From Harmothoe impar (Eukaryota; Annelida; Polychaeta; Phyllodocida; Polynoidae), in NCBI GenBank assembly GCA_947462335.1, contig OX381714.1, forward strand, positions 21,610,618-21,674,617: 64,000 nucleotides of DNA. Reading direction: 5' to 3'. The notes beneath the pieces were generated by a model. The model did not search any database. It worked only from the letters and a program-made list of their open reading frames with translations, and was not told the origin of the DNA. Made by a program: the position numbers and the translations under genes. The stretch's first letter is position 1, and each line of letters opens with the position of its first letter. Positions 58,383-64,000 of this stretch are shown one piece after another.

Positions 58383-60251
58383 CCAAGTGTGGTATAAGTG
58401 TTTTACTAACTAATTCTACGATGGAATGTTACTTCTTGATGATTGCAGTACCTTTTCTAGAGATGGTTTTGATACTTTGGTCGACTGAATGGAAGCCATT
58501 AAAAAGAAGCATAGGGTGCCCCTACATTATTTAGCCAACCATGTGACAAGATATTGGTGGATGATTGTGGCATGGGTGTTGATGTACGAATGTATAACCC
58601 TGGTAAAGGGCAGCTCTTTTTGATGGTAGGCAGGTTTTCACAATATCGGCAACAGGTCTCTGGTGAGTACTCGTTGCTAACAGCCATTTAGACCTATTGA
58701 TTTTACGTCCATTAAACATGCAACAACCTACCATAACTATAATCAATTATTAATTCGAGCTACCCCCTACCAGTGGCGGAGATCAACGATCCCCCCATTG
58801 CAGATAAATGCCTTCTAAATAAATCAGGTGGGCGTCAACACGAGCGACGAGAGACAAGGGGATCATCTAATCCACAAACACAGAAAGCGTAAGGGTAACA
58901 TTTGACAGACAGAGCTAGTTCTACAATATTGTCATAAAATGTGACATGGTGATATCGCCTGAACTCTCCTAACAAGTGACAAAGTGACAGCCTCACAGAG
59001 TTGAGTGCCCAGAGAGAAGAAAGGGAGTCATTGCCGAGTCAGAACCAAGTCAGAACCCAGGTCAGTCTCCCTAGAAGACTCGGATGACTCCTGACTCGGT
59101 TTTAAGGGTGCTAGAGGGAGACAAATGTGATCTGGACTATACTACCCAAGGGAGTCAATGTCATGCCTAAGGGAGTCCAGCAGTTGGTTCGAATATACCT
59201 AGCTAGGTGGTAGCACTAAGCACAAAGTGGTAATAATCCGGATGCTCACATCTCTATATCAATCTACAAATTGATGGCATCCATGATTAAGCAGATAATT
59301 ATGAATGATTATAGTGTTTTATCTCTACAGATGATAACATAGTCAAGACAGTCCGAGTTGGGTTGGTTTTTTTGAGTTTATATGTATCTTTATTACACAT
59401 GGTGATTTTACAAAGATAGCAATATAATTCAATAGGTGCATATAGACCTCAAAGTGTAGTATGTATTCATAAGCACAAATCAACATCATATAAATATGGT
59501 GGATGGTTGTGGCATGGGTGTTGATGTACGAATGTACACATACGGGCAACCAGGAGATATCACATCCATATAATGGACTACAGCAAATACATTCTTTTCG
59601 GCTAATAGTCTAGTAAAAGTGTGTAAACATACAATCAGGGCGGAGGGCAATACATAGGTATGCATGACAACAACGATGTATGAGCTGTTGTAGGTTAGTA
59701 TTAGCCTCTTTTATTTAAATGTGACAGTGTATGCGTTTTGAAGGCTCACTCGCCTGTGATCCCGAAGGAGCCATTATGCTCTGAGGTCTCTTCCAGAACA
59801 AATGGTCATGCAATTTCATTTAGCAACACAATACTGACGACCACTCATTGCTACTGGTTCAGTGTGTATTGCTAAAAAGGATAAGCAAGAAAATTTAATA
59901 TCATTTTGACGAGAACCCATGAAATATAATCATCTAATGAATGTATGTCCCACATACTGTAATAAATGGGAATCCTTGGTAATCGTTGTAAAATACATGT
60001 GTATTGCTCAATGTTCTAGTGGGGAAAAGTGGTGTAATTGTAGGGACATTCGGTGGTTTTTGTTTTACAAGAAAATATAAAATGTAATATATGAATCTGG
60101 TGAAGGAGAGTCTGAGAAGTCCATTGCCACAACCCAGATGAAAATACATTATCTCTGTAAAGAGCAAAAGCAGTTTGAAGGTGCATTTTCAAACCCAATC
60201 TGCTTAGTACATTGTAGCATGATCAGTGGCACTCACAACTACAGTATGAGC

Positions 60252-60700
60252 AGGTCCGGTAAATGGAGGAAAAACCTCCCCAGAGCCCTTATTTACACCA
60301 GTGTTAATTTTCACAACGCAGGTAGGTGTGAAAACACTGCAGGGCTAGAATTAGGAACGGTTTTGCTTGTAGCATATACACTGCAGGGCTAAAATTAGCA
60401 ACGGTTTTCTTATAACCCATTTGCTGAATTTTCTATCAATTTGCTGTCAAATGTATATATCCCATAAGATAGATTAGTGTATGCTCTTGAATCATACATG
60501 GGGAATAGTGAATCATACAGGTGATTGCCATGAAATCACATATGAATAAGCTTTTTCTATAGACTTTCCCTCTGTGCTCCTCCATTTCACCCAGTAGGCA
60601 GTGAGCCCTGCAGTGTTTTCACACCTACCTGCGTTGTAAAAATTAACACTGGTGTAAATAAGGGCTCTGGGGAGGGTTTTCCTCCATTTCCCGGACCTGG
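60252..60700. repeat. Long inverted repeat with arms of about 95 bp
   Basis: The left arm 60252-60346 (AGGTCCGGTAAATGGAGGAA to TGAAAACACTGCAGGGCT) is matched by its complement at 60604-60700, with few mismatches. The 257-bp spacer includes another partial copy of the ACACTGCAGGGCTA end near 60378. It is a foldback-type element. Confidence 0.85.
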
Positions 60701-61030
60701 TGAGTAGGGCATTCATGCATGACAGTCAACACTGGGGTGCATAGTGTTTCATAACAACTGCTCATGCATTTGATTTCTCATATTTCGGCTTTCCTTACTA
60801 CAAGCCTTTCATTGAATATTCCCAAGAATTAAGAGTCATAATGAAAGGCTTGTAGTTATTAAAGCCCCTCTATGAGATTTCACATTAATCAATAGTTTTA
60901 ATGAAACACTATATGCACCCCACTATTAAAAAAAAGTAGTTATTTTGATTTCCTTCAAAGTGAGTGCCCCTCTGAAGTGTGTGAGTAGTGCGTCCTCTGA
61001 GAGGCGCCTGTTGGACGTCCCTAGTAATAG

Positions 61031-61395
61031 CAGAGGTTAGAGTTGTAGATTGCACCCAATAATAGAACAGTGGGGGGCAAACAAAAGCCACGTGGGTGAA
61101 ACTTTATCGAGTATATGAACCAAATCTCACCCAGTTAGATTGATACACACATAGGAATTATCATAAAAATAGACGTATCTGTCTAAATGAGATTGACATT
61201 GTCTTAAACATGTACCATGCATCATTGTAGTGAAGACTGAGAATTATTAGGACCCAATTAAAATATATCAAAATACAGTAAGGCGTAATGGTACTATTAT
61301 GGTGAAACTACCCAACCACGTGGTGGCCTATGTTTGCCCCCCAGTCCAGGCACTATGACGTAGCAAAGAGGAAACTCTAACCTCTGCTATAGTCA
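61031..61395. repeat. Inverted repeat, TAGCAGAGGTTAGAGTT termini
   Basis: TAGCAGAGGTTAGAGTTG...GGGGGGCAAAC...CCACGTGG at the left is mirrored by CCACGTGG...GTTTGCCCCCC...AACTCTAACCTCTGCTA at the right. The arms are about 70 bp around a 220-bp AT-rich centre. Confidence 0.8.
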
Positions 61396-61790
61396 ATATT
61401 TCAATTAGCCCAACGACTAGCCAAAGAGTGGTGGTGGAGCCTATTTTGTCCCTTGCACAATGTCAGTCGATGAGAGGTCAAAATGTGATCCTAGACTGAA
61501 TATTTGCACAATATTCAGTGTTTACTTATCAGGCAACGTGGGAAACAGCAAAACAGGGAAACTATCTACACTAGAATACAGTGAGTACTGACTCCCTCTC
61601 TTAATGAAGTAAAAAAATGACTCATTCCCTTCCTTTTCTCTGTATAGGCATATGGAGATTATGAGTGCCCAACCATGTATTTCCATGTGAGGCATTTGGT
61701 CATCTTTATCCACCATAATTTGCCTGCCGCCCGTTCTAATCTATGACTACCCCGGTATAAAGTAGTATCTCTGCTGAAGAATTGTACTGA

Positions 61791-62216
61791 TCAGAGACTG
61801 CATCCCTGCTTCAATCTATACATCAGAATGGCTAGTCCAGTGGCCGCCGCCATCTGGATGGCAGGGAGGGTGGTGGCTGCAGGAACAGGGACGTGATTCC
61901 CAGGATCTGTTGGTGTAGTAGAAGGGCCTGGGAACACGGGAGGAGCATTGGGTACGATGCTAGCATGCATCTGCTCCATGAGGTTATGCATGGAGAACAT
62001 CTGTCCCTTCATGTCGTTCAGTTGCATGTCAGCAGACTCCCTCCATAGTGTTAAGTCGGTCAACAGTTCTTTTTGTGTAGGTGGTTTCTCCTTCAGTTTC
62101 TTAGCCTGTGGTGTCTCAGTAGCAGGCAGGGCTTCAGGGGCAGCCCTTTTACTATGTGGAGTATTCTCAGACATGATGCCGAGAAAATAAATCCAGTGGA
62201 AGATCCAAGATGACAA
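61791..62216 (-). pseudogene. Gag-like retroelement fragment
   Basis: A 141-codon frame begins a Lys/Pro-rich segment (SKRAAPEALPATETPQAKKL), then a helical stretch (LTDLTLWRESADMQLNDMKG) and a Pro-rich linker, and stops early. The composition resembles the N-terminal end of a retrotransposon gag or ORF1 protein. The upstream minus-strand 0.5 kb has repeated TTGGTCCTCATGG words and could be a leader or LTR remnant. No polymerase follows, so this is a truncated copy. The class assignment is tentative. Confidence 0.4.
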
Positions 62217-63336
62217 TTAGCCAAAATCAAAGAGAGAAAGGACTAATTCAAATTTCAAAAGTGAGAGACAAAGGAAACGGCCGCAGGGACGCGGTGGTAG
62301 TTCACTTGACCCACAAGTGTGGCAGCACCATACCCGTTGAGTAGGGAGTAGAAGGGAGTAGTCTGTGTTCAATTAAAACTCATGTACCATGAGGACCAAG
62401 CTGGCCCCAACTCGCGCTTGGACAAGTCCGAGCGACATCGCTGGTATTTAGGAGGCCATGACCGCATCACTTCCCCCGTATATTGGGGGGGATTCGTACG
62501 CGGTACCCATCTGCACTTTTAATACAAAAGCACCAAGCGCACAGGAACTATTTTAACCAGCAACCTTTGGTGCCAGCGATGACGCTCGGGAAACGAGGTC
62601 GAGGTGGTGCCAGCTTGCCATGAGGACCACTGATGCGCATAATTCAGCAGGTGTTGGACCAGTGGGCGTGCAGCATGAGAACACCTGGTGAGAAGTAGCA
62701 GCATTACAAACTGTCTGTAGACTCAGAACATGGCGATTTATTTTGGGCTAGGACGGTTATCATTTCGATAACAGTATATATTCTGATCACTATTATTCGA
62801 GATCCAGCCTTAAAAAAGCCAACAATCATAGATTCCCTTTTCATGTTGTTTTTCACTCATTAAGTATCGCTGGACTTGAGAGTTGTCATTACTGATGACT
62901 TTAGGACTTCAAATTAACAATACCTACATCAACAACCTTAAGGTAGTCATTCTGACAACCCAAACAATGTGACAACCTAAGGTCGTCATTATGACAACTT
63001 TTGTCTGAATGGATCAGATGTGACAACATCTTGCCTCAGATTGCCTTTCCATGGGTGTCTCAGACGGCGCACATTATAGAGTGATGGTGAGTTTACCTTA
63101 TTCGTAGTACGGATATGGGTATCCCTGTGGACCTGTCGATTCACACGTTCGTGCATGGTGGACTCAGGTGTGTGTCTCCTCCTACTGAGACGGAGTCTCC
63201 TCCACAGCTGCTGAAACAGAGCAGTGTTAGTAAGTTAGTGGATCAGTTCTAACTCAGTATTTCCCACAGGTATTTTCTCATTTGGTCAAGATACTCTCAT
63301 CTAACTCCCATGAGAAGGGAGGCAGGGGTGGGGTAA

Positions 63337-63426
63337 CCCAGTGGGCACAAAATTCAATTCAACGTTGAACCAACATTGAATCAACGTTGATAACCACTTA
63401 TTGATGTTGATTAAATGTCCACTGGG
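63337..63426. mobile_element. Short MITE, CCCAGTGGGCA termini
   Basis: CCCAGTGGGCACAAAATTCA at the left and TTAAATGTCCACTGGG at the right form imperfect TIRs. Inside, CAACGTTGA words alternate in both orientations. It is 90 bp, a type widespread in animal genomes. Confidence 0.8.
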
Positions 63427-63837
63427 AGCGATGCAGCCTGGCAGTCTTCTTCAATTTAGTTTTCTGCTTAACGATATAGCCTTATTATGAAATGGATCAT
63501 GACTAAGAAGGATGGTCTGTTTGTTATATGAAAGGTATATCCATACTGAAGTTATTGAATGCGCTATGTATGGCTTAACTCAGCACCCATCCTCTGCACA
63601 CAAGAATCAACAAGAACCAACAGACGTACACTAAGTGTAACATAGCAGTACTCACAAAGATGCAAGAAGAAGACAACAGATTCTCTCAATTCCAGTTTTA
63701 ACAGCAACAAAAAAGGTTCGCTGCAGCCCCGTGTAAACCGGTGTTGTGCGTGTCAGAATCCCGACCTGTAGACAGAGGGCACCTGGAGTACACACGCATA
63801 TATATATATATATGGGTATATATATGAGACCATCCAT

Positions 63838-64000
63838 GAAAGGGGCCGTCCATAAAGTATGTCACAACCGAGGGGGTGGGGGTCTTTTTTTGTGTGACGA
63901 AGTGTGACAGGGGGGTGGGGGTCTTTGGACTTGTGTGACGTCACATTTTTAAAATTTTGTAAAGAGTATATTAAGTGCAATTGTGGTTCCAAAAGCAGAA
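63838..64000. mobile_element. MITE, GGGGCCGTCCATAAAGTATG terminus, cut by window end
   Basis: Starts GGGGCCGTCCATAAAGTATG, followed by two GGGGGTGGGGGTCTTT words and TGTGACGTCACATTTTTAAA. The right-hand terminus lies outside the window. An AT microsatellite precedes it at 63797-63813. Confidence 0.65.

Larger units (their letters stand above)
55121..64000. other. Interval upstream of the MGAT3-like gene
   Basis: No gene recognised beyond retroelement and repeat features listed separately. A minus-strand open segment at about 63206-63096, bounded by tttcagcag and GTAAAC, reads LWRRLRLSRRRHTPESTMHE and could be a 5' UTR exon of a minus-strand gene. Its frame does not fuse usefully with the MGAT3-like start. 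Otherwise I see AT-rich sequence, microsatellite and inverted repeats. Confidence 0.5.

Noticed and set aside
63096..63206. Upstream coding exon of the MGAT3-like gene
   Set aside because: Joining it to the exon at 55.1 kb carries a frame that mismatches the catalytic exon. At most it is a 5' UTR exon.

Overview
The window is animal nuclear DNA. Genes are split by GT-AG introns, most of the sequence is non-coding, and there is a dense mixture of inverted-repeat (MITE-like) elements, microsatellites and LINE or LTR scraps. The recognisable genes are a cluster of nicotinic acetylcholine receptor (nAChR) sequences, a CUB-type single-pass receptor and an MGAT3-like glycosyltransferase. They fit an invertebrate; a lancelet (Branchiostoma) is my guess from overall style only and is not established by the sequence.

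Region 1 (about 2.1-25.1 kb, + strand) holds nAChR coding sequence. One Cys-loop exon (2139-2319) is followed by four tandem two-exon cassettes at 2739-6174, 13717-15028, 19238-20572 and 23473-25061. Each cassette encodes loop F, loop C with the YPCC pair, TM1-TM3, the cytoplasmic loop, and then TM4 with a stop codon. All four begin and end their first exon in phase 0, and the Cys-loop exon ends in phase 0. I found no ligand-binding-domain exons in front of cassettes 2-4. The simplest reading is one gene with a shared extracellular half, whose 5' exons lie left of the window, and four alternative 3' pore-forming ends. This is the most striking candidate system here. Cassettes 2 and 4 also show a sharp 125-bp gene-conversion-like tract over TM1-TM2.

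Region 2 (27.3-42.85 kb, - strand) is a ten-exon gene for a secreted or membrane protein: signal peptide, a 363-codon exon made of 18 tandem repeats of a Pro/Ser/Gln-rich 20-residue unit, CUB-like modules, a TM helix and a cytoplasmic tail with two PY motifs. Its last intron holds a 9.26-kb mobile element (27910-37173) with long inverted termini and a 6-bp target duplication, features of Polinton/Maverick elements, but with no element genes. Its termini are packed with consensus NF-Y, E2F, CACGTG and ETS sites. Its interior carries three copies of a roughly 0.7-kb unit with a TATA box and a histone-like 3' stem-loop followed by AATAAA.

Region 3 (42.9-51.6 kb) is largely repeats: a nested TIR element with a LINE reverse-transcriptase scrap, and a family of hairpin MITEs. 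Region 4 (51.6-55.1 kb, - strand) is an intact MGAT3-like N-acetylglucosaminyltransferase (GT17) gene with a 12-nt first coding segment. Region 5 (55-64 kb) is mostly non-coding, with a TTTGACTC-repeat element, further inverted repeats and a gag-like retroelement fragment.

No complete RNA gene, CRISPR array or bacterial-type feature was found. All functional statements are homology or motif reading by eye; no database search or folding program was run.
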